The position numbers and the translations under genes were made by a program. A stretch of DNA of 64,000 bases, taken from Callorhinus ursinus. Lineage: Eukaryota > Chordata > Mammalia > Carnivora > Otariidae. Within the stretch, counting starts at the first letter, position 1, and every line of letters begins with the position of its first letter. The notes beneath the pieces are model-generated. The model ran no database searches and was not told the origin of the DNA. It saw nothing but the letters and a program-made list of their open reading frames with translations. Shown piece after piece: positions 23,301 to 35,191 of this stretch. The stretch lies in NCBI RefSeq assembly GCF_003265705.1, contig NW_020312785.1, positions 128,223,150 to 128,287,149 on the forward strand, written 5' to 3'.

Positions 23301-23689
23301 ATATACATTTGCAATAAACCTATAGAAAATGTACTCATATAGTCCTCCACTCTGTCAGTTTTCTGCAATTGCCTTAAATTTCAGAAAACATCAGGATGCC
23401 AGACTGACCAGACAAAGCTGTCAGGGATAACAATCCACAGCTAATCCCTCCTTCATTTGGGGAAAACAGGAAAAGCTAGGATGTAACTCTGTGAAACAAA
23501 TAAAAATCCATGCCACGAAAAAGGAGAGGAAGAAAACAAATCAAGATGGTAACTATCCTTGTTTCTGTTGACAGAACAAATAGATGATTTTTCCATTCTT
23601 TTTATAAAGTATGCAGATGTTTTTAAAATGCATGTTTTAAGGAACATTATAGGTATTTCTCAAAAATTTTAAGAATATATTGTTCTTAT
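23301..23689. other. No recognised feature
   Basis: Nothing supportable was seen. The 64-codon reverse frame at 23453-23647 has no domain. Confidence 0.5.
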
Positions 23690-23825
23690 GGTGAATAATA
23701 AGTCTTTGGACTGACATATTTGGGATCATATGTTTGCTCTGTCACTTTCTAGCTATATAATAGTGAGCAATTTGCTTACTTCTTCTGAACCTGTTTCCTC
23801 TGTTGTAAAAATCAGGAAAAGGGAA
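23690..23825 (+). repeat. MIR fragment
   Basis: GTCACTTTCTAGCTATATAA, then CAATTTGCTTACTTCTTCTG and CCTGTTTCCTCTGTTGTAAA, match the MIR core and 3' part in order. Confidence 0.7.
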
Positions 23826-25564
23826 AGTTCTCTAGTGAATCAAACTGGCCCACAGATGTCTGTGGAAGAATGGTGACTTACAGGCAGAGGAGGAGGAGAA
23901 TGGTGGGCAAATCAGAGGTGTGGATGGATAGAGGCACTTTCTGGGAAAGGCTGAAATGCACTCTGTTTTAGGAGGGGCTGAAACTAGAGACCGAATAAAA
24001 AAACAACAACGAAACCTGTAACTGCTCAACGTGTTAACTCTGGTTACACAGGGCAGGCCTCAGCCCCTGGCACAGTTTGTGCATCAGGGCAAAGCAGACG
24101 GTGGGGGATGGGAAATGTTTTCAAAGCGCTTAAAAACATCAGTCACTTAAATGTTCAGATTTCACCAGGAGGAGTTAATTCAACAACCAGGAAAACCAAA
24201 ACACTAAATGGGACCTAGAGAACTTCAGTTTGAACACATCAGGGATATCTCCAAACACACCGGTATCATGAAGAGTGGGCCAAATCCCACAAGAAATGGA
24301 GAAGTTGAGAAAGATGGCTGAAATTCAGAAGTCAGTGCTGAACTTTGGGTTAATGCTTAATCATTTTTATTCTGAGTTGTATCAAACTGGTCAGATGTGA
24401 AGAAAATTATTTCATATGTATGTAAAACTTCTAGCGGATACTAAGAAGTCAAAAAGTGTTCTATTTTCCTTACCACACTGTTTATCAGTTAAGTGACCAG
24501 TTGTCCTGGAGAACAAACTCTTACCCTTCCACCTCGCTAAACACTTTTTTAAAAATAAACAAGAATACCAGTCCATGGTATGGAGATTCCAAAGACTCTT
24601 TGTGACCCCTCCTGATACTTTAACAACCCTCATCTGTAGTGCTAGCTTCTGACAGCATTAAATCTCAAAGGCTTCAAGAGACATTTATTTCTTCTTGTCT
24701 GTCATAGGAGAAGATGGAGAATGAAGGTCACAATCTTCTGCATAATAGTCCTCTAATATGTAGAGATAGCCAATCATTGGGGCAGCCACCCAGCAAATCA
24801 TAGATCAGTGCAAAGCACATACAGAGAAAGGTTTGATCTTTTGCCTTATTCATGATCTCTCCTGGGGAGCTAGTACAGTACAGGGCTCTAGGCTTCCTTA
24901 GAGTTATTTAAACAGTGTTTCGTACACATTATGCTGAACATCCCTATGGTATTGGGGTTATCTACTCAATGCCCCTCTCTTAGAAACTGTCTGTCTCCCC
25001 CATCAGCACAACAGAATCCAGAACTGCTATCTTATAAGGTCACCTGAACAGCTGACTCCAGGAGTAGCTGCCTAGGCAAACTGGGCCAGTGGGTCCCTTC
25101 TCCAAGACTTGGGACAATAAAAAAAAAACTGATAATAGTCTCTCTTTGGTCTTCTGATATTTCATGGTTTCCATTATATAAGATGAAGCTATGAAGAGTG
25201 AGATGCAGAGGCAGGGATAGAGAAGCCTTCAAATCCCTGGTTCCAGCTGCCTGAGGTCTAGCTGCATTCCTGCTCTTTCCAAAACCTATGCTGTCTAGAT
25301 CCTTTGACTCCATGAGACACCCCATTATCTTTCCTTTGTTGTTGTTTTGTTGTTTTTTAAGCTAGTCTGTGTCCATTTCTGTTGCATACATCCTAAAGAA
25401 ACTAAACTAATGCTTAATAGTTGAGCTTACTGTCTTAGAAGTTTTCTAAGTGAAAAATAGACTACATAAGAATCATTTAGTCTGATCCTATTTTTAATCT
25501 CCTCTGGAAGTATTTCCAACCACCCAACCAAGCATATTGGCACTGCGTGTTATCATTTACATAC
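23826..25564. other. No recognised feature
   Basis: Intergenic sequence with only short T/G runs (25335-25360). The 97-codon reverse frame at 25032-25325 shows no domain or homology that I recognise. Confidence 0.5.
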
Positions 25565-26225
25565 TACAATGCAGTATAGCAGTTAAGAACCTGAACTCTA
25601 AAACCAGACATCCCAGCATTGAATCCCAGCTCCACTTATATAGTGGATCCTGTGACCTGCCACCCAGATCCCTCTACAGAAATAAGAAATTTATTCTATT
25701 CCCCCACCTGCTGGGAGTGGTGCCAGCAGACCAGTCTCCAGGAATGGTCCTCTATTGAAAACAGCTGCCTCACCCAAAGTCATAATCCCTTTCCAGGCAC
25801 AACTTGCATAATATAAAGGCCATTGCCCTCATCCTGTTTCTGGAAAAATATGTAGGGCCATCCTTGCTCCAGAACCCCTCATGGGGTTGACTGGAGCCTT
25901 TTTTGAGGTTGCATCACACTTCAACTTCTCCTTCTACCCAATCCTGCTTCCTTCTCTGCCTCCTGGGTGTTGATTCTGAGAGCAAGCCCTGATAAACCTC
26001 CTGCATACAAATCTCCATGCCAGAGTCTGCTTCCTGTGGCACCCAACCTGCAACTCACTTGCTGTGAGACCTCGTGCCTCAGTTTCATCATCTATAAAAT
26101 AATGTTAATAATATGACCTATTTCACAGTAATATCATGAAAATTAAATGAATTAATGTATATAAAGTGCCTAGAATGGAACAGCATCTGGCATATGGCAA
26201 GTGCTATTTAACTCAGCTACTCATA
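25565..26225 (+). repeat. MIR split by a later insertion
   Basis: The left part (25565-25640) has TATAGCAGTTAAGAACCTGA and GAATCCCAGCTCCACTTA. The right part (26045-26225) resumes with CACTTGCTGTGAGACC, CTCAGTTTCATCATCTATAA and AAAGTGCCTAGAATGGAACA. The two halves meet at the right place in MIR, so the 400 bases between them were inserted later. Confidence 0.75.
25645..26042 (+). repeat. Candidate LTR inserted in MIR
   Basis: It ends with GATAAACCTCCTGCATACAA, then CAGAGTCTGCTTCCTGTGGC ACCCAACCTG, the kind of R-U5 end seen in mammalian ERVL/MaLR LTRs. Its borders are set by the split MIR. No internal retroviral sequence is present and the family is not identified. Confidence 0.4.
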
Positions 26226-26299
26226 TATTTACCACACGGTAGCAAATTGACTCATTTCTTTTTATACAACTTAAATTGGTTATTAAGATTAAACAAATT

Positions 26300-26495
26300 G
26301 GGGCGCCTGGATGGCTCAGTTGGTTAAGTGACTGCCTTCGGCTCAGGTCATGATCCTGGAGTCCTGGGATCGAGTCCCATATGGGGCTCCCTGCTCAGCG
26401 GGGAGTCTGCTTCTCCCTCTGACCCTCTTCCCTCTTGTGCTCTCTGTCTCTCATTCTCTCTCTCTCAAATAAATAAATAAAATCTTTAGAAAAAA
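26300..26495 (+). mobile_element. CAN-SINE
   Basis: GGGCGCCTGGATGGCTCAGT runs to AATAAATAAATAAAATCTTT plus poly(A). A perfect 15-bp duplication AAGATTAAACAAATT is at 26285-26299 and 26496-26510. Confidence 0.96.
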
Positions 26496-26510
26496 AAGAT
26501 TAAACAAATT

Positions 26511-27189
26511 TCTGAGGGACCCTAACTTTGAACAGAAAGAAGTTCAGGAGTACAAGACCCCTGAATCTAACATTTCCTTCCTGACTTGGTTCATCAAAAG
26601 TCCAAGTATGTAGGCCTTCAGGTCTCACAGAAGGAGATTCATCTATTGACTAGAGTTTGTGTGCCTGAGAAAGGGCAATGGGGGTTAGCCTTGGAGCCTG
26701 ATCTTTACCAATCTGTTGTTTTTGTAAGTGGTGCTTTGTACTTGTGCCCAAAGGTGCTGGTGATGAGTGTGTTGCTATAAAACTAGACATAAAACATGTG
26801 AAATGGAGCCTAAATCATAAATGCAAAAATTGTAACAGCAGGTTAGATTTTATGACTCTAATTTGTCTTAAATTGACATATAATATTGCTCTTGGCATCA
26901 CTTGGAGTGCTGTATGCAAATCAAAGGTAAATATGTGCCCAGATAATTAAATTTAGTTCTGCAGTGAGGTCAATATTGATAACTGAGCACTAGTCATAAT
27001 TCTTGATGAAGGGATAAATTTTCTTTTTATTATTCTGTTGTGAAAGATAAATAACATATTGTACATTTGCATACACCTAGAAAGTAATTAATTGAATATT
27101 TCAATGTAAGTTTCACATGAATCCGAGGCAAAAAACAGAAATGGAGGTTCTGTTAAGGAAAAGAGTCAGGATCTGGGCCACACACAATT
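26511..27189. other. No recognised feature
   Basis: Nothing supportable. The short frames at 26586-26950 lack domains. Confidence 0.5.
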
Positions 27190-27570
27190 TTCCCTCCCAA
27201 CCTCATGTCTTTGTCAACTTCTTCCTCTGCCTCGATTGCTCATACCCCAGCTCTGCACATCAGTAGCTCCTTCTTGTCACTCAAACCTTTGCTTAAAGAT
27301 CTCTCCTTAAAGATGCCCTGACCAACCTAAAATGAAGAAAATACCCAAAAACTTTTTATCACATTCCCTTAATTTTCTACAGATTCTTCATCACCATTAG
27401 TTTTTATTTTTTATTTATCCAGTCGATTATTGTCTGTTTTCCCTACTAGAATGTATGTTTTAAGAGAACTGAGACCTTGACTGTCTCTGTCCCCAGGAAA
27501 TACTCAGTGCCAAAAGTAGTGCTCTGCCTAAAATAGGAGGTCAGCAAAAATTTGTTAAATGAATGAACAA
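27190..27570 (+). repeat. L2 (LINE-2) 3' end
   Basis: CCTTGCTTAAAGATCTCTCC-type text, TCCCTACTAGAATGTATGTT, CTGTCTCTGTCCCCAGGAAA, and the terminal TTTGTTAAATGAATGAACA follow the L2 3' terminus. Confidence 0.75.
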
Positions 27571-27644
27571 GCAGCAGTCACTAAAAAGTAGACAAGTCTC
27601 AAGCCAAACCAAACTGATAAAGAAATGTACACATTAAATAAGTC

Positions 27645-27835
27645 AGCCTTGCTCTGGGCACTATGCTAGCCACCTTCATGTGTGTTATCTTACTTAATCT
27701 AATCTATATCTCTCTCAGCAGATTGTATTGATAAACCCAAATGTCTCTTAGTCAATAAAAGAAAAATTCAAGTGAGTTAAGTAATTTGCCCAAGTCAAAC
27801 TGCTAATAAATGCAAAGCTACGTCTGTTTGTAGGA
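27645..27835 (-). repeat. MIR fragment
   Basis: GGGCACTATGCTAGCCACCT, GTAATTTGCCCAAGTCAAAC and TGCTAATAAATGCAAAGC read as reverse-complement MIR. Confidence 0.6.
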
Positions 27836-28604
27836 CCCATCCTCTTCCTACAATCACACTGGTTTGCTATCAGATCGTTCTTCTTCATTTCCCTTTTTAA
27901 TTGGCAATGGAAAATAGGTATTCATGATCAAAATAATGTATCATATGCTAACAAAATTTCTCAGATGTCAGCTGTATTTTCTGCAAAAAACTACCAATTC
28001 TCTGCTCTTCATACTAATCAAGGAGAAAAAAATATTTGTATAGTAATAAAAGTTTAACAATAAAAATGTATTTCATACTTATTTTTGGAAAAGAGACAAA
28101 TAAATGTTTACCTTGTTGAGCTAACTTGTCTTTTGGCAGAAGCTTGGAAACAGGCAGCCTGGAATCATTCTCTTTCTCCTTTCCTCCTCCCCCTCTTGCT
28201 CCTTCTCATTCTCTCTCTCTCACACACACAATAATATTGCTCTTGGATTTCATGTCATATCACATAAATACTATCTTATATAATCTGGGAACCATGGGCA
28301 AGAGATTTAGCATCTGTGTACTTTAGTTTTGCCCTCTATACATAACCCATGTGCTCCCAAATTTCCCCACATGTGGGGGGATGTTGGAGAAGAAAGAATA
28401 TTTGTGAACCATTCCAGAGTTCCCTAAAGTAAAAAGATGGCCATTCTCCATAGATGAATTTCATTGATTCTCTGGGATGTAGAAAATACACCAGACTTTC
28501 ACAAATAGTACCATTTTTATCTTTTGGCCCACAACACATGAAAAGAGGGGATTGTACCAGATGGCCTGTAACATCCCTGCCAGCTCTAACCTCCCAGGAA
28601 TCAA
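27836..28604. other. No recognised feature
   Basis: A short CT/CA-rich patch lies at 28160-28230. The overlapping reverse (28336-28650) and forward frames have no domain. Confidence 0.5.
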
Positions 28605-28797
28605 TAAGCAGAGTGGAAAGAACACAGGATTTGAAGTAAAACATACCCAAATGGTAACAGTGAATCTCTCTGAACCTCTATTATTCTATAAAGTTGACAT
28701 AATAAATTTACTTCTCAGAGTGGTTATAAAGACTAGTACTTAGGCACTTCATACAAGGACTAGTACATACATACTTTAAATGGTGGCCATTATGATT
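28605..28797 (+). repeat. MIR fragment
   Basis: GCAGAGTGGAAAGAACACAG GATTTGAAGT, TCTCTCTGAACCTCTATTAT and AGAGTGGTTATAAAGACTAG follow MIR order. It ends exactly where the MLT1 LTR starts. Confidence 0.7.
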
Positions 28798-29254
28798 ATT
28801 ATGGGTTGAATTGTGTCCCCAAAAAAAGATACATTGAAGTCCCAACCCTAAATACCTCAGAATGTGACCTTACCTTACCTTTGCAGAGGTAATCAAGTTA
28901 AAATGAGGTCATTAGGGTGGGCCTTAATCCATTATGACTGGTGTCCTTATAAAAACAAGAGGAAATTCAGGCACAGAGACAGACATGAGCACAGGGAAAA
29001 TGTTGTGTGAAGATAAAAGCAGAGATTGGAAGTGATACATCTACAAGCCACGGAACACCACAGATTGCCAGCCACCACCAAAATCTAGGTGAGAGGAATG
29101 GAACAAATTCTCCCTGACAGCTCTTGGAAGGAACCAACCTTGCCAAAACCTTGATCTTGGTATTCTGGCCTCCACAACTGTGAGACAATAAATTACTGTT
29201 GTTTAATCCACTCAGTTTGTGGTACTTTGTTACGGCAGCCCTAGCAAACTAAGA
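28798..29254 (+). mobile_element. MLT1 solo LTR (ERVL-MaLR)
   Basis: Nearly the whole LTR is recognisable. It opens GGGTTGAATTGTGTCCCC and continues AATGTGACCTTACC, GTAATCAAGTTAAAATGAGG, TGACTGGTGTCCTTATAAAA, ATCTACAAGCCACGGAACAC, CTTCTGGCC-equivalent ATTCTGGCCTCCACAACTGT and AATAAATTACTGTTGTTTAA. It closes GTTACGGCAGCCCTAGCAAA CTAAG. It is an ancient non-coding LTR with no internal region. Confidence 0.88.
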
Positions 29255-30177
29255 TGATTCTGAGTGGCCAATTTTTTCTGATGTATTTGTATTGTTCTTC
29301 CACCTAGAAATGAATGTTTTCTGAACTTTTTTGACAGCAAGCTCAATATGCAAAGTATTTTACATAGTCACATATATCATACAAAATGACATTGGCTATT
29401 ATTACCTAAAATGTGCCCTGGTATTTTCTGTTCTGTTATTTTTATTCTGATGTTAACCTACTAAACTGTCATCACAATGCCCAGTGGGAAGTGTCTCCAC
29501 TAAGAAACACTAGGCTGGACCACAAACTTCTTGAGAGTGAGGACACATCTCTCTTTCTTGTACAACCTAACCGACACTGAACCTCTGTTAATCACATAAA
29601 ACCTTGATGATTGACTTTTAAGGCCAAAATATATTTGATACCTTTTTATGCCATTGCTTTGGGCTTTGTTAATAAATCTATGCCAGAATATTCAATGTCT
29701 GTGTGAATTTAAAAATAACTACCAGGAAGGTATGTACCAATGACTGGAGAATTTTCTTAGATAATATCACATTATTATAAAAATATGTTAGATGTTTCTT
29801 TGACACACAGATTTGTTCTATCCTAAATGGCCTTAGCCCCCACCAAGGGCACTGAAATTCCACATGCTGCTTATCATCCAAAGAAAAGAAAATTATATAT
29901 GTAAGTCAAGTTTCCTTCTAATAAAAAGATAGCTTGTATGTTTTCCATCAGATGCTATATATATAGGGGAGATAAAAGAATCTGCTTTAATATTTCATAT
30001 ATCACATTGTTACATTTTAAAAGGAATTATACCAATAAATATTAGATAACAAATGATAAATCTTTCTCACTGGTGAAATAAGATGTTATCAAATGATGTA
30101 TTGTACTTTTGAGACTGTGAGTTTATTAGCTATCTATGTTGTTTCCTTGATAAAAATTCAAAAATATATAATTCAAT
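29255..30177. other. No recognised feature
   Basis: AT-rich intergenic sequence. Nothing was recognised. Confidence 0.5.
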
Positions 30178-30325
30178 ATTAAAGCAACAAATAATTATTC
30201 AGTACCTACCACATCTGCATAGATATATGCAGATATATAGATATATATAGATAGATAGATATAGATATAAACAGATTAACAATATCTGCTCTCTAGACCT
30301 GCTTAAAATCTAGTGGAACTTAAAA
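30178..30325 (-). repeat. L2/MIR-type end with embedded (GATA)n
   Basis: AATTATTCAGTACCTACCAC before, and CTGCTTAAAATCTAGTGGAA after, resemble reverse-complement L2. Between them lies an impure GATA/TA microsatellite at 30221-30268. The microsatellite is clear. The L2 call is weak. Confidence 0.45.
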
Positions 30326-31895
30326 GATATAGGGCTTCTAGAGTAGGTGCATCCATGAATCCCCATTTTCATCACCTCCCAAAATCACCTCCACCAACTA
30401 CCACCACCAAATTATTCTCAATGAAACAAGCAGTACAAGTAGAGATAAAACTTACACTGGCATTAAAACCAAGGGCTAGCAGTTATTCATGTGCCAAAAA
30501 GCTTTAACACCCCCCTTCACATACAGCTCCAGTAGGATCCATCCAGCTTATGCTTCAAAATTTTCTCCTGGTGTTAGCAACCACACCAAGAAGAAAACAC
30601 CCCTCCCTTCCCTCACCCGCAGAGGCAAATATGAAAGCTTCAGTTCCTCACCTTCAAGGTCCTCACACTGTATTCAGTCAGCCATATGTTTTTAAAACTT
30701 ACAAAAGTAAAATATTTTAATATATATTTCTATTTTGACTTCCCTCCATTGCATTTCCCCTAATGTGGGGTGAGGTGGGAGAGGCCTCAGGCAATCCTGC
30801 AAGGCAAAGGGGAGTTAAACTGGGGATACATTTGGTTTGGATAAGTGGGATTTATTTGTGTGATTCACAGTCAATTCTGAGACAGTAAAATTAATCCTTC
30901 AGTGGAAGAATGGCTTCTGGGAATTCTAATGCCCATTATACCAACTCACCCAGTACCATGACACAAAGTCGCAGGCCCAGGGTTGTGTCATGATATCAAC
31001 ACTTTCTACAGTACCCAGCACCAGAAGTATGTGGGTTACGGATGAAAAGCAGGTGTTAAAATGTAAGGAGCCAGAAACCAGTCTGCAGAAAATTCTTCTG
31101 AATCTTATCCCTCATACAGGAAAGAAACTTGATAGAAGCTTTGCAAAATTTGACAACACTAAGTACATAGTATTATCCATAACGAGGTGAAGTTGAAAGA
31201 AACTTTTCAAAAGATGAATAAAATTTAATTAAATTAATAAAAAGCAATAAATAAATTAAAAAGAAACATTGATAATTCATTACAGAAGAAAAAACTAATG
31301 TGTCTTTCTATTCTCTTTAAAAAGATAATCAAAGACAATGCAGGCAAAAAAAGTAAGACAAATTATAGAGACGTGTCAGGAAATATAGCTATTGCCATGC
31401 AAAGAAGTAGTAAATAGAGTCAGCCTAATGGCAGGAGATCTCAGAAAATGCTCGTTAAAGAAAAAAAAAAAAAGCCTTTCTAGAGGAAGGGTTTTCCTTA
31501 AAGTGAAACTTAGATCATCTCTGAGAGCTGAGCCATGTGGGGAAGCCAGGTCAGAGACAGAGCTGGGCTCCATGGGAGTTAGGTGCAAGGGAAACTCAAG
31601 ACAAAAAAAAAGTGAAATTTTCTGGGGCCAAAATATCTCAAAACACCACAGGACAAACAATCTCCCTGAAGGGAGTTCTTGTAAATAGTTAGGCCAGGAA
31701 AATGCAACTCATTCTCTAAAGAGTAGTAAAAAAATTGGTATAACTTCAATACTACAATTCTACAAGAAAAAATGGTATAAATGAATAGGATAACTGACCA
31801 GACAAAAACATCTCCCAGGGAAAGCTTGCCACAGAACAGATAAAAATAGTGACCGTGTATTTTGCCATGAATTTCTTTCAAGTTATTTTTCTCTA
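30326..31895. other. No recognised feature
   Basis: No domain was seen in the short frames, including the overlapping pair at 31376-31688. ACAGGAAAGAAACTTGATAG near 31118 hints at an old repeat that I cannot place. Confidence 0.45.
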
Positions 31896-32770
31896 AAAAG
31901 TAAACCCAGGAAGCAGAAATGCAGAAATGTGGGGGAAATATTATGAGAAAAGAAGAGGAAATGGTGAGAAAAAGGAATGGGGTGAATTAAATATTGTAAG
32001 AATTCGTGAAAACAGTTAAAAGGAGAAAAGCATTCTATAAATGAGGGCCAAATTAAAATGAAAACAAGAGAGTATAAATATTGTGCAGGAAGCCAGTGAT
32101 TACTACCAATTATAGATGTTTGAAAAGCAGTCAAAATAAGACAAATAATGCAAAAGTTAAGAAAGAGGGAGAAATGGGAAGATGAAAAAAAAAAACAGGT
32201 AAATGAGTTCTACCTTAGATATAACTGTTGAACAGTAAGTTGGAACAAATTTTTGAAATTACAATTCAAGAAAGTTTTCTTGAAATAAGAATTTACATAT
32301 TGAAATGGCATACCATGTGCCTGAGAAAACTGACCCAGGAAAGTCAGAACAAACTGTGGTAAAATTATTGAAATTTAGAGATTAAAAGAAATTATTCCAT
32401 TTATCAGGCAAAATGATTAAGACATTTATAAGGGAAAGAATTTTCCACAGCATCCTTCAAAGCCAAAGATAGTAGAGCAATCTCAAGTAGACCCTCAAGG
32501 AGAAAGGTGTGAGCAAAGTATTTTATAGCCAACCAAGCTATCTTTCTGAATAAAGGCTACAAAAAAACAGTTTTGTGCATTTAACTCAGGGAATATTTTT
32601 CTAATGAGCCCTTCTTGAGGAAACATCTAGGCAACAAATTCCAGCCAACTGAGAGATGACTGGGGAAACCACAGCAAAAAGACTGACTGTGTATATTAAA
32701 TGTATTTAACTGTAGAACTAAGATTAAAATAAATGTCAGGATTATGGAAACATCAGATTAGAAATATTAA
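31896..32770 (+). repeat. HAL1-like ancient LINE relic
   Basis: TATAGCCAACCAAGCTATCT TTC, GAATATTTTTCTAATGAGCC CTTCTTGAGGAA and CCAACTGAGAGATGACTGGG follow the part after ORF1 in HAL1 (an old L1 derivative that keeps only ORF1). The upstream half is A-rich and too diverged to read. No open frame remains. Confidence 0.5.
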
Positions 32771-32839
32771 ATATGTACATACTCTGTGCCAAGCAATTAT
32801 CTTCATAGTTTTATTTCACACATATCCAAAAGGATCTCT

Positions 32840-32960
32840 TTAAGAATTTTATTGCAGCATCATTTATAATAGCCAAAAAGAAAAAAGAAAAAACCTAAAT
32901 GTCCATGAAAATTTAAATGCAGGAAGAACAGTACAATACAATGCTTACAGATAAATATAT
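32840..32960 (+). repeat. Old L1 3' region fragment
   Basis: TTATTGCAGCATCATTTATA ATAGCCAAAAAG, then CCTAAATGTCCATG, correspond to the 'atagcagcaatgtccacaatagcc' region of L1 ORF2 in diverged form. Confidence 0.55.
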
Positions 32961-33084
32961 AGTTAAAATCAGGAATGGCTACATAATTTGCAAGGCTTAC
33001 TCCAAAATGAAAATGTGGGGCTGTAATGTAATATTTCACAAATGCTGTCTTAACCCAGTTTTGAAGTCATGGCTGAAAACCTCA

Positions 33085-33480
33085 ACTTCCCCTCACCAGA
33101 GTTTGTAAAACCCTAACTCCAACCACTTCCCTTGTCAGACTCTCACTCTCTGGGGCCACTGTGCACACACCCAACTGCCTCCCTTATCAAGAACCCAATA
33201 CTTTAGGGCCAGGTACCAGACAACTAGGGACAGCCCCTTCTCCCAGGAGCATATGAAATTATTCAAATTAGCCAATTAACAGGGACCCCAGGAAGTATAG
33301 CTAACCTCACAGCTTGTTACATAAACTATTACATTAAACTACTCCAGCTTGCTATTACCCTGTCCCAGGAGCAACCTTCTTTATGGCCTTGCATGGCAGC
33401 CTTCTCTCATTTTCAGTAAGAAAGAGTTCCGCCTTTCATCCACCTGTGTGTCAGTGTGTTGTATCCGACCACCAAAGGAA
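33085..33480 (+). repeat. Candidate solo LTR
   Basis: The sequence has a CT-rich part, AGCCAATTAACAGGGACCCC, and ends CACCTGTGTGTCAGTGTGTT GTATCCGACCACC, resembling an R-U5 end. Upstream and downstream DNA is unrelated to retroviral genes. The family is not identified. Confidence 0.3.
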
Positions 33481-33877
33481 TTTTTAAATCTTACAAAACA
33501 GGGGCCACTTGCCTTGGCTAAGATTTGAAAACAGCAACAGCACAGCATTAAACCAAGCATAGGACCCTTCTAAACACAGACTCAATGCAAATGCACAAGT
33601 TACATAGTCATAAAACTGGCCCTGGTCAAAACTAAAACACGTGTGACTCATAAGCAGTGAATTCAAGAGCATTTACTTCTACAAAATGAGTATCAGAAAT
33701 CCATTGCATTTCTTTGCGCTAATAGTGAAACAGCAAAAAGACATATTAAGAAAACAATCTCATTTACAATTACACCAAAAACAATAAAATACCTGGGAAT
33801 AAACCTGACAAAGGAGGTGAAAGACCTGTACTCTAAAAACTATAAAACACTGATGAAAGAAATTGAAGATGACACAA

Positions 33878-33894
33878 AGAAATGGAAAGATATG
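33878..33894 (+). repeat. Target-site duplication, left copy
   Basis: AGAAATGGAAAGATATG is repeated exactly at 35371-35387. The pair brackets the C4orf3 retrocopy together with its terminal SINE. In other L1 copies this motif occurs once. Confidence 0.95.
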
Positions 33895-33976
33895 AGTTTA
33901 GGGTCAGGTGAACGCGGAAGTACAGGACGTGAGGGTTTGCTGGCTGTTCCGATTGTGGTGGGGCAACTGGTGCGAG

Positions 33977-34183
33977 ATGGAGGAGGGCGCAGCTGTGGAA
34001 GATGGTCGGGACGGTCCCCGGGAGCGGCTAGGCTCGGGTGAAGCTGGGAGGCAGCAGCAGAACCATGAAGTGCGGTTTCAATCCCGGGCCAACCGGTTTC
34101 CAAAGCATTCCTATTGGTTGGATCTCTGGCTCTTCATCCTCTTGGATGTAGTGTTGTTTACCTTCGTGTATCTTTTACCATGA
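33977..34183 (+). CDS. C4orf3: C4orf3 / another-regulin (ALN) retrocopy, intact 68-aa frame
   Basis: The frame encodes a small single-pass membrane protein of 68 residues, close to the roughly 66-residue human another-regulin. That protein is an ER micropeptide that binds and restrains the SERCA calcium pump. The N-terminal half is charged and soluble (MEEGAAVEDGRDGPRERLGS). From about residue 42 the conserved tail KHSYWLDLWLFILLDVVLFT forms the membrane segment, ending at the C-terminus (YLLP). The ATG at 33977 has G at -3 and G at +4, and the same frame upstream offers only GTG. There are no stops or frameshifts. It sits inside a dead L1, with no promoter of its own visible. Expression is unknown, so this may be a coding-intact pseudogene. 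Confidence 0.75.
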   Translation: MEEGAAVEDGRDGPRERLGSGEAGRQQQNHEVRFQSRANRFPKHSYWLDLWLFILLDVVLFTFVYLLP

Positions 34184-34924
34184 ATGGTTTGCCTGATGTC
34201 TAGATTAAGAAGTTGGCTCCTGGAGTGGATTCTGAAAATGACCGCAAACTTCTTGAACGTAGAAGACAGGATTGTGCAACAGAATTTTAAACTCTGAGGG
34301 ACTTTCATTTTACATACTTTTGTTATTCCTTTTGGGGACTATATTAAATGGGTAAACTCACCCATTCATAGCTAAGTTCTTAAACTACTCTTTGATTCAT
34401 GTTTAAAAACTTTTCAGACATCTGATAGACATCTAATAGGCTGCATATTAAAGCATTTATACGTAAAGGTTTAATGTATTCATTAACAAATATGGTAATG
34501 TCTTGCCTTTAACATTTTAATTAGCCAGGGTTTACTATGATGCAAAAATGTGGTGAAATATTAAGGTGAAGTATTTAAAAAGAAATTACTCAAAAGCAAT
34601 GGAAGAAAAAGGAGTTAAGAGATGTACAGAAAGTATAGGCCCAAAATGTATTGGCTGTTAAGTACCAGTTTAATTTTTACATTAAGTGGGCCTCTGTTAT
34701 GGTTGCCAGATTGATACAATCTCAGAGAAAGTATAAATATCCAACACTGGAAATCTAGTGTGCATGTCCTCTTACCTGGATGCTTCCCGTTGCTTCATTT
34801 TAAGTTCCCGAATTTCCCTAAAATAGGACTATGTTTGAAACCTATTTTTTATTATTGTGATTGTATTAAGAATGCTTGTAGCTAAAATATGTTTTTGTTT
34901 TTATAATGTCTGTACCTTAAATAC

Positions 34925-35040
34925 TTCAGCAAAGTCATTTCAGCAAATATTTGATCACTTACTCGGCCAGGTACAGTCATAAGCAAAAAAGACAAAAAAT
35001 CCTTGCCTTCGTGGAGCTTACATTCTTTTATATCTAAATG
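34925..35040 (-). repeat. L2-like fragment within the retrocopy 3' UTR
   Basis: TTTCAGCAAATATTTGATCA C, GGCCAGGTACAGTCATAAG, CCTTGCCTTCGTGGAGCTTA CATTC follow reverse-complement L2. It was presumably already part of the C4orf3 3' UTR when copied. Confidence 0.6.
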
Positions 35041-35191
35041 TTAGTAAGAATTTAAATTCTAGGAGTAAACAGCTGGTGTTTAATCAGAAAGGTCACACTC
35101 CCAAAGCAGCTATTAAAAGCCCTTCAGAAGCTAGCCCTATTATATAATAGATACTCCTTTATGTAACAGATGTTAGAAGTGGGCTCTTGTG

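Noticed and set aside
33908..34183. N-terminally extended 91-residue form of the C4orf3 frame
   Set aside because: The extension would start with GTG at 33908. The first ATG in frame is at 33977 and gives the expected length.
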